In this document: piece after piece, positions 17,956-26,913 of the stretch
Position numbering within the stretch: position 1 is the stretch's first letter
How the letters are laid out: each line of letters begins with the position of its first letter
From: CAZUZS01 sp964624795
Lineage (GTDB): Bacteria; Calditrichota; Calditrichia; RBG-13-44-9
DNA length: 64,000 bases
Reading direction: 5' to 3'
NCBI GenBank assembly: GCA_964624795.1
Contig: CAZUZS010000020.1
Coordinates: 1-64,000 of the forward strand
The notes under the pieces: generated by a model
The model's database searches: none
Told to the model about the DNA's origin: nothing
The model's input: the letters and a program-made list of their open reading frames with translations, nothing else
Position numbers and translations under genes: made by a program

Positions 17956-17984
17956 AATGTAACATGCTTTTTCGTGAAAATCAA
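17956..17984 (-). promoter_or_regulatory. Promoter of the riboswitch-TonB receptor transcript
   Basis: Minus strand: TTGATT (17984-17979), 17-base spacer, TACATT (17961-17956). Transcription would start about 7 bases later, right at the 5' edge of the TPP aptamer, which supports the call although both hexamers are imperfect. Confidence 0.55.
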
Positions 17985-18312
17985 ATTAGGACTTTAATGG
18001 CTGGCGATGGGGAAGGGACAGCAAGTACAAAAAAGGAAAGTCGGGGATGTGGAATAATGGAGTGATGGAGTAATGAAAACTGTAATGGTACCATTACAAT
18101 CAAAATTAAGATTACGATTATGAACTAATTTATTCCAGCACGGAAAAATTGGGTCGCAAGCAAAAACAATTGTGCGTGGAATTGTATTTAGATTTGCTGG
18201 ATTTCTGAAATTTGGCCATCACGAGAAATTTATTTGTGCAGAATCCGTTCGATCTCATTAAATTACAGGTCCGGTTAATAATTCACTGCCAAACCGGAAC
18301 CACAATGACATT
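17985..18312. other. Gene-free stretch between the riboswitch promoter and the MFS gene
   Basis: 328 bases separating divergent transcripts. The only clear structure is the 18-base perfect palindrome at 18081-18098 (separate entry). The promoter of the MFS gene should lie here; I found only weak candidates. Confidence 0.45.
18081..18098. promoter_or_regulatory. Perfect 18-bp palindrome, candidate operator
   Basis: TGTAATGGTACCATTACA is identical to its reverse complement with no spacer. It lies about 100 bases upstream of the TonB-receptor promoter and 215 bases upstream of the MFS start. Size and symmetry fit a dimeric repressor site; the regulator is unknown. Confidence 0.5.
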
Positions 18313-19533
18313 ATGGACATGAAGATGAGACACAAAAATTTGCCAAATGAGAGCCAGGGAACACCGCCAAAAGCCGGGATGCGCAATGTTTACGGGCTTG
18401 GTTTCGTAAGCATGTTCAACGATATAGCTTCCGAGATGGTTTACCCGGTCATCCCCATTTTTCTGACCACCATTTTAAAAGCGCCGGTGGCGGCGGTGGG
18501 CGTAATTGAAGGAATCGCCGAAGCTACTGCCAGCATCCTGAAGGTTTTTTCTGGCTGGTTTTCCGATCGTTTCCGGCATCGCAAGTGGTTTGTGGCCGCC
18601 GGCTACTCGCTTTCCGCCATTTCGAAGGTGCTGCTGGCGATTGCCGCGTCCTGGCCGGGCGTTTTGTTAGCCCGCTTTGTGGATCGTTTCGGGAAAGGTA
18701 CCCGCACCTCCGCCCGCGATGCGCTCATCGCCGACTCCTCTCCACCGGAAAAAAGAGGAATGGCCTTCGGACTTCACCGCGGGATGGACACTGCCGGGGC
18801 GGTTCTGGGTCCGCTGCTGGCGCTGCTGTTTCTCTACATTTTTAAAGAAAGCTATTCCACCATTTTCCTGATCGCGGCAATTCCGGCTGCCATTGGCGTT
18901 TTCATTCTCCTTGCCGTGGTAAAGGAACCGAGGCGGGAAATTGCATCCTTCACAACGCTGCCCAAACTTTCCATCAAGCAGTTCAACCGGCCATTCAAAA
19001 TCTTTGTGCTGGTGAACATGATCTTTGCCCTGGGAAACAGCTCCGACGCCTTCCTCATCCTGCGATCTGAATCATTGGGCTACACCACCGTTACCACCGT
19101 GTTGCTATACGTGGTTTTCAACGCAGTTTACTCGGTTTCATCCTACCCCTTCGGAAAGCTGGCCGACCGATTTGGCCCGCGGCCGGTGCTGATCGTCTCT
19201 TTCCTGTTTTTTTCACTGGTGTATGCAGGATTCGGGCTGGTTTCGCACCGCGCCCTTTTGTGGGGGCTTTTCCCCCTCTACGGTATTTACATGGGCATGA
19301 GCGAGGGGATCGGAAAGGCTTACATTACCCACCTGGTGCCGGTCGAAACCCGGGGAACCGCGCTGGGCCTATTTTATACACTCACCGGAATTATTGCCTT
19401 CTTTGCCAGCCTAATTGCCGGTTTGCTGTGGAATTACATCGCGGTGCCGGTGCCGTTTTTTTTCGGGGCAATCATGTCTTTTATCGCCGGGATTCTTTTC
19501 ATCGTTTTGGGGAAATCTGGCGGCATAGATTAA
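18313..19533 (+). CDS. Major facilitator superfamily transporter
   Basis: Inner-membrane carrier of 406 aa with about 12 hydrophobic segments. The loop-2/3 MFS signature appears as GWFSDRFRHRKWFVAAGY, with a related repeat GKLADRFGPRPVLIVSF in the second half. RFGKGTRTSARDALIADSS and RGMAFGLHRGMDTAGAVLGP are typical of a widespread MFS group of unknown substrate that shows drug-efflux-like motifs. Several closely spaced ATG codons (18313, 18319, 18325) make the exact start uncertain, and no strong ribosome site decides it. It stands alone on the plus strand. A hairpin (AGGCCA/TGGCCT, 19605-19625) follows but lacks a T-run. Confidence 0.85.
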   Translation: MDMKMRHKNLPNESQGTPPKAGMRNVYGLGFVSMFNDIASEMVYPVIPIFLTTILKAPVAAVGVIEGIAEATASILKVFSGWFSDRFRHRKWFVAAGYSLSAISKVLLAIAASWPGVLLARFVDRFGKGTRTSARDALIADSSPPEKRGMAFGLHRGMDTAGAVLGPLLALLFLYIFKESYSTIFLIAAIPAAIGVFILLAVVKEPRREIASFTTLPKLSIKQFNRPFKIFVLVNMIFALGNSSDAFLILRSESLGYTTVTTVLLYVVFNAVYSVSSYPFGKLADRFGPRPVLIVSFLFFSLVYAGFGLVSHRALLWGLFPLYGIYMGMSEGIGKAYITHLVPVETRGTALGLFYTLTGIIAFFASLIAGLLWNYIAVPVPFFFGAIMSFIAGILFIVLGKSGGID

Positions 19534-19665
19534 GAACAGTTAGCCGCGAAATAGTGCGAATGACGCAGGGTATAAAAGCGAATTCACCACCGGAACTCAC
19601 ACAAAGGCCACCACAATTCTGGCCTGACTGACCTACCTACCCGGTTCTCACAAAAACCTCCACCG

Positions 19666-19695
19666 TTTGCAAATCCACTAACTGTATCCTATATT
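19666..19695 (+). promoter_or_regulatory. Possible promoter of the deacetylase gene
   Basis: TTTGCA (19666-19671), 18-base spacer, TATATT (19690-19695), about 28 bases before the preferred ATG. Moderate match only. Confidence 0.35.
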
Positions 19696-19722
19696 TTTTA
19701 GGAATTATTTCCGGTGAGAAAC

Positions 19723-20649
19723 ATGTGGCTCTTTGGTAAACCACACTGCAAAATTGTCTATAAAAGCGAATATTTCGCAGGGATTCAGGCGCGCGATTCC
19801 CGGCAGTCCTTCGATGCCATGAAGTTCAAGAAAATCCGCGATCAACTGATCAAGGAGCGGCTGATCCGGCGCAAAGATGTCCTAAAGGCGCAACAGATAT
19901 CAAACGAAGATCTGTTGCTGGTTCACACCAAAGAGTACCTGGACAGCCTCAAAGACCCCATGAAAGTCGGCGAGATTCTCAATCTCGATTACGTGAATCC
20001 GTGGGATGATTATATTTATGAATATTTCCGGTATGTTACCGGCGGCACGCTGCTGGCAGCAGAGTACGCCCTCCGGCACAACACCACCGTATTCAACCTG
20101 GGTGGGGGCTACCACCACGCGCACCCCGACCGCGGCGAAGGTTTTTGCCTCATCAACGATGTCGCAATCGCTTTGCGGAAGATGGAAAATGAGAAGAGAA
20201 TCAAAAGAGCGCTTATCGTCGATTTGGATTACCACCAGGGTAACGGCAACCTGCTGTTTTTCGAAAATGATGAAGGGGTGTTTACTTTTTCCATGCACGC
20301 GGAAAGTTGGGTATCGGGAACCGGAAAGAAAAATAACGAAGACATTGAGCTGCATTCCCACATCAAAGATGAGGAGTATCTTAAAATTCTTTCCGAGAAA
20401 CTTCCGGAGGCGATGCAGACGGCGAATCCGGATCTGGTCATCTATATCGCAGGAAGCGACACCTACGCGATGGACAGCCTGGGGGATTTTGATTTGAGCA
20501 AAGAGGGTTTGCTGGAGCGGGACAAGCTTGTTTACCATACTGTCCGGCAGCAGAACACTCCGCTGGTGGTGGTTGAGGGAGGCGGCTATGGCCCGGAGAG
20601 CTGGAAGATTTATTTCAATTTCATTAAGTGGGTTATTAAAAAGGGATGA
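19723..20649 (+). CDS. Histone-deacetylase-family (class IV-like) amidohydrolase
   Basis: Zinc-dependent deacetylase of about 308 aa. The catalytic core is intact: GGGYHHAHPDRGEGFCLIND (His131/His132), VDLDYHQGNG (zinc ligands Asp169, His171) and IAGSDTYAMDSLGDFDLS with the third zinc Asp. The GFCLINDV form and short length match HDAC11-like (class IV) bacterial proteins. Substrates in bacteria may be acetyl-lysine, acetylpolyamines or other acyl-amides. A GTG at 19714 could also start it, but GGTGAG stands four bases before the ATG at 19723. The next gene, 34 bases downstream, looks like an N-acyltransferase, so the two may act on the same modification. Confidence 0.86.
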   Translation: MWLFGKPHCKIVYKSEYFAGIQARDSRQSFDAMKFKKIRDQLIKERLIRRKDVLKAQQISNEDLLLVHTKEYLDSLKDPMKVGEILNLDYVNPWDDYIYEYFRYVTGGTLLAAEYALRHNTTVFNLGGGYHHAHPDRGEGFCLINDVAIALRKMENEKRIKRALIVDLDYHQGNGNLLFFENDEGVFTFSMHAESWVSGTGKKNNEDIELHSHIKDEEYLKILSEKLPEAMQTANPDLVIYIAGSDTYAMDSLGDFDLSKEGLLERDKLVYHTVRQQNTPLVVVEGGGYGPESWKIYFNFIKWVIKKG

Positions 20650-20683
20650 TGAAAACCGGTTAATCCGGCGGTAAATTAGAACT

Positions 20684-21589
20684 ATGTCGAAAAAAGCTAA
20701 AAGGCTGCAGAAAATTTCGCGGCGCCTTACTACTCACCAGTTGCGCCGGCTGCAGGAAAAAGATGTCGCACTGGGTTACGGTGATCTTTTCGACGGTGGC
20801 GCCGAAGAACGCAGTTCCCCATATTTTCTGGGATATTATTCGCCTGCCGGCATTCAATACGCTATGGAACAGTATGGATTTTTCGACAAGCTGCGGGAAA
20901 AAGGATATGACAACTTCAAGTTTCACATGAACATAAAAGATCCCTACAAGCAGTGCCTGGCACTGTATTATGACAAGAAGGTCGCGGATAATCTATTAGC
21001 GGAGTTAGTCGTCAAACGCAAACACATCACCGTTTACCCGCCTTTTCCGTCCGGTATTCATGGGCGCAACTTTGAGGTGATTGCGGTGGAATGGCTTTGC
21101 ATGCAGCATCCCAAGGAAAGATTTACGCCGGAGAAACCGAGACTTCCCGGCCAGAAATATCCCGGGCTGGGGCTGGGTTACACGATAATGGAAATTCTGG
21201 TCATCATGAGCAAACGGTTGCGCACCGCCGGCTTGCTGAACATTCCTGATCATTTCCACAATGCACAAATGTATTCCAGAGAGTTCCATTATCTTGAACC
21301 GGTTTACGAGGCCAAGCGGCGTGCAATCGCAAGAGACTTGTTAAACCGATATTCGCTCTCCACGGTGGCGTGGGCTATCGATCTAAAGTGCATCCGGGAA
21401 AACGGCCATTCGTTTGAGTGGCAACCGGCGGAACAGGTGATTCCGATCGACCGCGACCTGCGGGATTATTTTGACAGTAAAGAATACATTCAAACCACCA
21501 ACGAGCTTTCCGAACAATATTCATATTCACTGGACGAAAAAAAGTGGGAAGAGAAGAAGGGAGAGATTGAGATCTCTAAAACCTGCTGA
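20684..21589 (+). CDS. Unknown protein with GNAT-like acyltransferase region
   Basis: Protein of 301 aa that I cannot assign to a named family. The central part reads like a GNAT core: a strand (NFEVIAVEWLCM), then RLPGQKYPGLGLG in the place of the acyl-CoA-binding Q/R-x-x-G-x-G/A loop. A helix (TIMEILVIMSKRLRTAG), a strand and NAQMYSREFHYLEPVYEAKR in the place of the terminal helix follow. The N terminus is basic and the C terminus is charged and probably helical. It follows the deacetylase by 34 bases on the same strand. Acyltransferase function is inference from pattern and context; no ribosome site is obvious. Confidence 0.6.
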   Translation: MSKKAKRLQKISRRLTTHQLRRLQEKDVALGYGDLFDGGAEERSSPYFLGYYSPAGIQYAMEQYGFFDKLREKGYDNFKFHMNIKDPYKQCLALYYDKKVADNLLAELVVKRKHITVYPPFPSGIHGRNFEVIAVEWLCMQHPKERFTPEKPRLPGQKYPGLGLGYTIMEILVIMSKRLRTAGLLNIPDHFHNAQMYSREFHYLEPVYEAKRRAIARDLLNRYSLSTVAWAIDLKCIRENGHSFEWQPAEQVIPIDRDLRDYFDSKEYIQTTNELSEQYSYSLDEKKWEEKKGEIEISKTC

Positions 21590-21670
21590 CCCGTCTGCTC
21601 GTCGTTTTCAACTCATCAGATTTACAATTCCTTCACATTTATGAAGTCATGAAAATCTATCCGGCATTGC

Positions 21671-24481
21671 CTAGGTTTGTTCACCGGTGATTAATCGCAG
21701 GGCATCCAATCGCAGCCGGGCAGCCAAAATTGCTTCGCGAAGCGAATCCCGTTCCTGGCGGAACAGCAAGATCTCATCGTCACGAATATTTTTATTGATC
21801 TTCCGTAATTCCAGCAGCCGCCTTATTTCGCCAGAAAGACCAGATTCCATTGACTGAAGCCCGTCATTTTTTATTGCTTCGATTCGCTCTTCCGCCAACT
21901 CTTCGCATTTTTTGAGCATCGAAGGGAGCAGCTCGTTCCGAACCAGGGGATGATCCAGAATCGCGGTTCCATCGGCGTTGCGCAGGGCTTTATTTAACAG
22001 TTTTTCGGGAAATTTTTCGGTGAAATCCTGAAGCGAATGATTGACCAGCACCCGCACCGGAGTAGGGGGCAAGAATCGACTGGCATTGAGGCGTTTGGGT
22101 GCAATGCATTCCAGGATAAAAACAGCTTCCAGCATGATTTCGTTTGTTGCCGAGCCCGGCCAAATCGCACTTGCACAATTCCCCTTTTCTGAGCCGAGGA
22201 CGAGATCTATTCCGCCGATTACCATGGGATGGTCCCAGCTCAGAAATTCGATATCTTCATGGCTGAGTGCTGTTTTCCGTTCGAATGTAACGGTGGGCAA
22301 ATCCTGCTTCAGAGGAGGGAGCGGAAACACCGGGCTGGAAAGCAGCGACAAATTCAGCCGGTAAGTTCGTTCGGTGATTTCATCCTCCCGGATGCCATAA
22401 AGACGAAAGACATCCAACATAAACTTTTCCATATCCCGTTCCTTGTCCAGCAGTTTAATATCCCCGACCAGACCTTCCGCTGCCGCCGGACGAAAGGAAT
22501 TTAATTCCAGCAGGCGGTCCCGCCCCATTTTCATCCTTTGAGAAATGGCGGCCTGCATTTCATGCGTATTCCCAATGAATTCATTCAGTTCTGAAAATCG
22601 CCTCCCGATGGTGAGAGACATCAGCTCATCGCCCAGCTCCTGAAAGACCTGGTAGACGCCGGGCACATTTTCCCGGAAAGCATTCAACCCCTCGTGGTAC
22701 CATCGAGCCAGAATTTCATATTCGCCGGAGCGAAAGTATGGCACGTGGATATGGATGGTATGTGTCTGGCCAATTCGGTCCAGCCGGCCAATACGCTGTT
22801 CAAGGAGCTCGGGATTTAATGGAAGATCGAACAACACCAGGTGATGCGCAAATTGAAAATTACGCCCCTCGCTGCCAATCTCCGAACAAATCAGCAGTTG
22901 TGCACCATCCTCACGCGCAAACCATCCGGCCATCCGGTCCCGTTGCAGCAGCGTCATTTTCTCATGAAACAGCGCCGTATCAACCGCAACCGTGTTCCGC
23001 AGCGCTTCTTCAATGGCTTGCGCTTTCCCTACCGAACGACTGATCACCAGCACTTTCTCATCCTTGTGCTTTTTCAGGAATTGCGCCAACCAGGAAATGC
23101 GGGCATCCTTCCGGTAGTCGAAAACCACCTTTTCCATTGTCAGGCCATTATCGGCGGCAAACTCAACGGACTGATTTTCGATGTCCTTTTCTGTCCCATC
23201 CAGCGGAACAAGATGGGCTATCCGTTCCGGGAAGCCGGCAATACTCGCGCGTGTATTCCGGAAAACCGCCCGGCCGGTACCGTGACGGTCCAACAGGTCA
23301 CTTATTAATCGATTCCTGGTTTCCTCATCAATTTTCGCGATCTCCGCTACATCGCCGCCAAACGGCTCCGGAGGCAAAATGTCGCGTATCAGCCGGACAT
23401 CTGATTTGTTCAGGTCACGATTTTCAAGCAGCTTATTTACAATTCCTGAAATTTTCTGGTACTGGCTTTCTTCCTTTTCAAAAAGTTCGAAATCATGATA
23501 GCGGGCAGGATCGAGTAACCGGAGCCGCAAGAAATGACTTTTGTGTCCCAACTGTTCCGGGGTAGCGGTTAGCAATAGCAAACCGGTGGTTGCCGAACCC
23601 AATCGCTCTGCCAGTTCATAACCGGCACTGCCTTCGGTGAGATGGTGGGCTTCGTCTATAACCACCATATCCCAACCTGCCAGGATGGCCAGCTCCTTCC
23701 ATTTTGCCTCGGACGCAAGAAACTCGATGCTGCAAATTCCGGTCTGGGTTTCCCGGAATGGATTTGCCTCAGAATCCGTTGCCACAACCGATTCGCAGTA
23801 CTCACGATCAAATATTCTGAACATCAGGTTAAAGCGTCGCAGCAGTTCCACGAACCACTGATGGACCAGCGGATCGGGCACCAGAATCAAGACACGACCG
23901 AGTCTCTCGTTTATCAGCAGCCGGTGAATAATCAGGCAGGCCTCGATTGTCTTTCCAAGACCGGTTTCGTCGGACAGCAAAACCCGCGGTATTTGGCGGG
24001 AGGCGACCTGGTGTGCGACATACAATTGATGCGGAATGAGATCGATACGGGCGCCGCTAAAACCGCGGACACCTGATTTCAGCATTTCATGCTGAAATTG
24101 CAGCGCCCGCATTCGAAGTTTGAAATCCCGGTTGCGATCCACGAAACCGTTCAGAAGGCGCTCCCGGGGTGTTGTAAAACTGATAGTGTCGGATAATTCC
24201 TGCTCCGGCAAATCGACATTCTCTCCATGATAGGTGATGAGGTCGTCGCGGACGGACACCGAAGTAATGGTAAATGACGCTCCTTCCCGCGTCTTTACGG
24301 TGTCACCGGATTTGAACGCAACCCGCTTTAGCGGGGCGGCAGCAGTAGAATACGTCCGCGAGGTATCACTGGCAGGAAAATAAATCTCTACCGTCCGGTT
24401 ACCGGCGTTCTTTACCACACCCACACCCATTTCAGGCTCCATTTCGGTTATCCAGCGCTGCCCGGCCTTATAATCACTCAT
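21671..24481 (-). CDS. rapA: RNA polymerase-associated SWI2/SNF2 ATPase RapA
   Basis: Protein of 936 aa that resembles E. coli RapA from end to end. RapA recycles RNA polymerase during transcription. It starts YKAGQRWITEMEPEMGVGVV (the RapA N-terminal Tudor-like region). The ATPase has DETGLGKT (Lys177), DEAHHL (about 276-281) and LLLTATPEQLGHKSHF. The second RecA lobe has ICSEIGSEGRNFQFAHHLV and LLEQRIGRLDRIGQTH. The C-terminal domain closes with RLDALRLITGEQ, as in the E. coli protein. An in-frame ATG 23 codons upstream exists, but homology starts at the ATG at 24481. It converges with the GNAT-like gene across about 80 bases. Confidence 0.92.
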   Translation of the reverse strand: MSDYKAGQRWITEMEPEMGVGVVKNAGNRTVEIYFPASDTSRTYSTAAAPLKRVAFKSGDTVKTREGASFTITSVSVRDDLITYHGENVDLPEQELSDTISFTTPRERLLNGFVDRNRDFKLRMRALQFQHEMLKSGVRGFSGARIDLIPHQLYVAHQVASRQIPRVLLSDETGLGKTIEACLIIHRLLINERLGRVLILVPDPLVHQWFVELLRRFNLMFRIFDREYCESVVATDSEANPFRETQTGICSIEFLASEAKWKELAILAGWDMVVIDEAHHLTEGSAGYELAERLGSATTGLLLLTATPEQLGHKSHFLRLRLLDPARYHDFELFEKEESQYQKISGIVNKLLENRDLNKSDVRLIRDILPPEPFGGDVAEIAKIDEETRNRLISDLLDRHGTGRAVFRNTRASIAGFPERIAHLVPLDGTEKDIENQSVEFAADNGLTMEKVVFDYRKDARISWLAQFLKKHKDEKVLVISRSVGKAQAIEEALRNTVAVDTALFHEKMTLLQRDRMAGWFAREDGAQLLICSEIGSEGRNFQFAHHLVLFDLPLNPELLEQRIGRLDRIGQTHTIHIHVPYFRSGEYEILARWYHEGLNAFRENVPGVYQVFQELGDELMSLTIGRRFSELNEFIGNTHEMQAAISQRMKMGRDRLLELNSFRPAAAEGLVGDIKLLDKERDMEKFMLDVFRLYGIREDEITERTYRLNLSLLSSPVFPLPPLKQDLPTVTFERKTALSHEDIEFLSWDHPMVIGGIDLVLGSEKGNCASAIWPGSATNEIMLEAVFILECIAPKRLNASRFLPPTPVRVLVNHSLQDFTEKFPEKLLNKALRNADGTAILDHPLVRNELLPSMLKKCEELAEERIEAIKNDGLQSMESGLSGEIRRLLELRKINKNIRDDEILLFRQERDSLREAILAARLRLDALRLITGEQT

Positions 24482-24757
24482 ATTGCAAATCTCATCTGTC
24501 AGTTTGCTTTCGTCAAACCTTAAAATATATAGCAAAAATGAAGAATCCATGTAATGAATAAATCTTTTATTTTAACGACTTATCGATTGTGCCTGCCACT
24601 GTCCTAAAACCCGACCTTTCGAGGAACGAACAAGAGCATCCTGAAATGAAGAGAGAAAGCAACTACCTGCATCCGAGGAATCTTAACTTGGCCGCTGAAT
24701 CCGGGAGATATTTTTCCATAGAATTTCTACAAAATCGGGTTGTACATTTCATCAGAA

Positions 24758-25438
24758 ATGAAGATTCTAATCATCGAAGACAATTTTCACCTCGCGCAGG
24801 ACATGCTGCAATTTCTTAGAGACAACAGTTTTGTTGCCGAACACGCTGCTTCTTTTCTTAAGGCGGAAGAGAAAGTAAACATTTACCAGTATGACCTGGT
24901 GATCGTCGACCTGGGCCTGCCGGATGGCAATGGATTGGAGCTGGTGCGGCAAATAAAGGCACACAAGCCCGACACCGGGGTGCTGATCCTTACCGCCCGG
25001 GATACCCTGCAAGACAAAGTAACCGGCCTTAACCTGGGAGCCGATGACTACATGACCAAACCGTTCCATAAGGCAGAGCTCAATGCCCGTATCCATTCGG
25101 TGCTCCGAAGAAACAAATATGGACAGGGCAATATTCTTCGGGTTGGCGGGTTTAAGATTGATTTGCCGGCAGCCCAGGCATTTGTTGAAGATACCCCCTT
25201 AAACCTCACCCGTAAAGAATATGATCTTCTGCTCTATTTCATGCAAAACAACGAGCGGGTTCTGACGAAAGAGAGCATCGCCGAACACCTTTGGGGCGAC
25301 CATATCGACCAGGCAGACAGTTTCGATTTCATTTACAACCATATTAAAAACCTGCGTAAAAAAATTGTCAACGCCGGGGGCAAAAACTGCATTCGCGCCA
25401 TGTATGGCATGGGGTATAAATTTTCCTGTGAAAAATAA
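24758..25438 (+). CDS. OmpR/PhoB-type response regulator
   Basis: DNA-binding regulator of 226 aa. The receiver domain has acidic residues Glu7/Asp8, the phosphorylation site Asp51 (VIVDLGLPDGNG), the Thr of LILTARD and the Lys of MTKPF. The C-terminal winged helix starts near residue 125 (LTRKEYDLLLYFMQNNERVLTKESI) and ends YGMGYKF. A TTG six codons upstream is possible but less likely than the ATG at 24758. The histidine kinase gene follows after 14 bases, giving a standard two-component pair. A TonB-type receptor lies directly downstream, a possible target. Confidence 0.9.
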   Translation: MKILIIEDNFHLAQDMLQFLRDNSFVAEHAASFLKAEEKVNIYQYDLVIVDLGLPDGNGLELVRQIKAHKPDTGVLILTARDTLQDKVTGLNLGADDYMTKPFHKAELNARIHSVLRRNKYGQGNILRVGGFKIDLPAAQAFVEDTPLNLTRKEYDLLLYFMQNNERVLTKESIAEHLWGDHIDQADSFDFIYNHIKNLRKKIVNAGGKNCIRAMYGMGYKFSCEK

Positions 25439-25452
25439 AATCGGGATTTGCA

Positions 25453-26745
25453 ATGTCCAAAAAACATTCATTTACACTTTTGTCCAAAACAACCTCAATT
25501 TATCTGTTGTTTACATTTATCGCGTTCATTAGCAGCGCATTGTTCCTGATTCATGAAATGGATCAATTCATTCACAGGGATCTGGAGAACAGTTTCGCGA
25601 GACACGAGCACCGACTGATTCGCTATATCGAAGAAGGAAAATCCGTTGAGAAGCTGCACGCAGAAGTCCGGCCAATAGCCGAAACGGCAAACATCGGCAA
25701 GCCCGAAAATCCGGTTTATTCGGATACGATGATTTACAGCAGCAGCCTGGATGAAATGCAGCAATTCAGGAAAAAAACTGTGGTTTTCCGGGCCAACGGG
25801 CAGTTTTACAAAGCCTCTTTTCTCCACCCGGTGGACGATTTTCTGAAATTACGGGATGATATTTTCGGATCCGTCATCCCGGCTTTCATCATCCTGGCAG
25901 TCGCCATTGTGCTTTTCAATTTTGTTTTGTCGGGTTATTTTTTCAGGCCATTTAACAGGATTTTGGGATTAATGAAAACGTATAAAGTCGGGAATGCACA
26001 GCAGGTAAAAAGGATCGAGACCAACACGACCGAATTTGTCAAAATGCAGGCGCTGTTTCACCAGATGATAGAGCGCATCGAGGATGATTACCGCCACCTG
26101 AAGGAATATACCGAAAACATGGCGCACGAGCTTCAAACTCCGCTGGCGGTAATTTTGAATAAGGCGGAAAATCTGATCGCCGACGAGTCGGTTATGCGAA
26201 GCAATGCCGATGCGGTTAAAGTGATATATGACGAAACCAATTACCTGTCGAAATTGGGCAATTCTCTGAACCTGCTGACAAAAATTGAAAACGAAGAGTT
26301 CAGCAACGCGATTGAAATAGAGACGCGTCCGGCGATTCGAAAATTGGTTGCTTCGGTGGAGGAGCTGGCAAGTTTGAAATCGCTCAATATTGAAACAGAT
26401 CTTTCAGCGGAGCATCGCCTTCTGATCGATCCTTTCCTGCTGGATATTATTCTCAAGAATCTTATCCGGAATGCAATAAGTTATGCCACAGCGGACGGAC
26501 CGATCAGCATAAAAACGACCGCCGATTCATTGTGCATATCTAATTTTGGCCCGCCGTTGGGTGTGCCGGAAGAAGAGATCTTCAAGCGTTTTTACAGAAA
26601 TGAGAATTCGAAATCGTCGCTCGGACTTGGATTGTCGCTGGTTAAAAAAATATGCGATTTGAATAATCTGCGGATCGAATATCGCTACCGGGAAGGGCAG
26701 CATCTATTTTGCCTGGAGACCGCTATCCAGGACGAGGCGGTTTAA
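25453..26745 (+). CDS. Sensor histidine kinase
   Basis: Membrane sensor of 430 aa. Transmembrane segments at about residues 14-34 and 140-162 bracket a periplasmic sensor domain of about 105 residues without recognisable fold. The H-box ENMAHELQTPLAVI places the phosphorylated histidine at 225. The N-box is ILKNLIRNAISYA, followed by a shortened ATP lid and SSLGLGLSLVKKI (G-box). The periplasmic segment should sense an envelope signal. It is the partner of the adjacent regulator, and a terminator-like hairpin follows it. Confidence 0.9.
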   Translation: MSKKHSFTLLSKTTSIYLLFTFIAFISSALFLIHEMDQFIHRDLENSFARHEHRLIRYIEEGKSVEKLHAEVRPIAETANIGKPENPVYSDTMIYSSSLDEMQQFRKKTVVFRANGQFYKASFLHPVDDFLKLRDDIFGSVIPAFIILAVAIVLFNFVLSGYFFRPFNRILGLMKTYKVGNAQQVKRIETNTTEFVKMQALFHQMIERIEDDYRHLKEYTENMAHELQTPLAVILNKAENLIADESVMRSNADAVKVIYDETNYLSKLGNSLNLLTKIENEEFSNAIEIETRPAIRKLVASVEELASLKSLNIETDLSAEHRLLIDPFLLDIILKNLIRNAISYATADGPISIKTTADSLCISNFGPPLGVPEEEIFKRFYRNENSKSSLGLGLSLVKKICDLNNLRIEYRYREGQHLFCLETAIQDEAV

Positions 26746-26770
26746 CACCACAAATTGACCTCGCGATTGG

Positions 26771-26807
26771 CCAAAAGGCAAGAATCATGGCACCTTTGGT
26801 TTTTTAT
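26771..26807 (+). terminator. Probable terminator after the two-component pair
   Basis: CCAAAAGG, a 14-base loop, CCTTTGG (one bulged A), then TTTTTTATTT. It lies 26 bases past the kinase stop, separating it from the receptor gene. Confidence 0.6.
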
Positions 26808-26913
26808 TTCCCTTCCGGATTCGAACTTTGGAATTTTCTTTATCTACAAAAAATCTACAGATTCGCTTCTTATGTTAAATCGATTTTAATTTTTACATTG
26901 AAGGAGTTTGTAG

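Noticed and set aside
19605..19625. Hairpin AGGCCA/TGGCCT after the MFS gene
   Set aside because: Stem of 6 with no T-run; not enough for a terminator call.
26815..26830. GGATTCGAAC, resembling a tRNA T-arm read in reverse
   Set aside because: No matching acceptor or anticodon arms around it; it is an isolated word.
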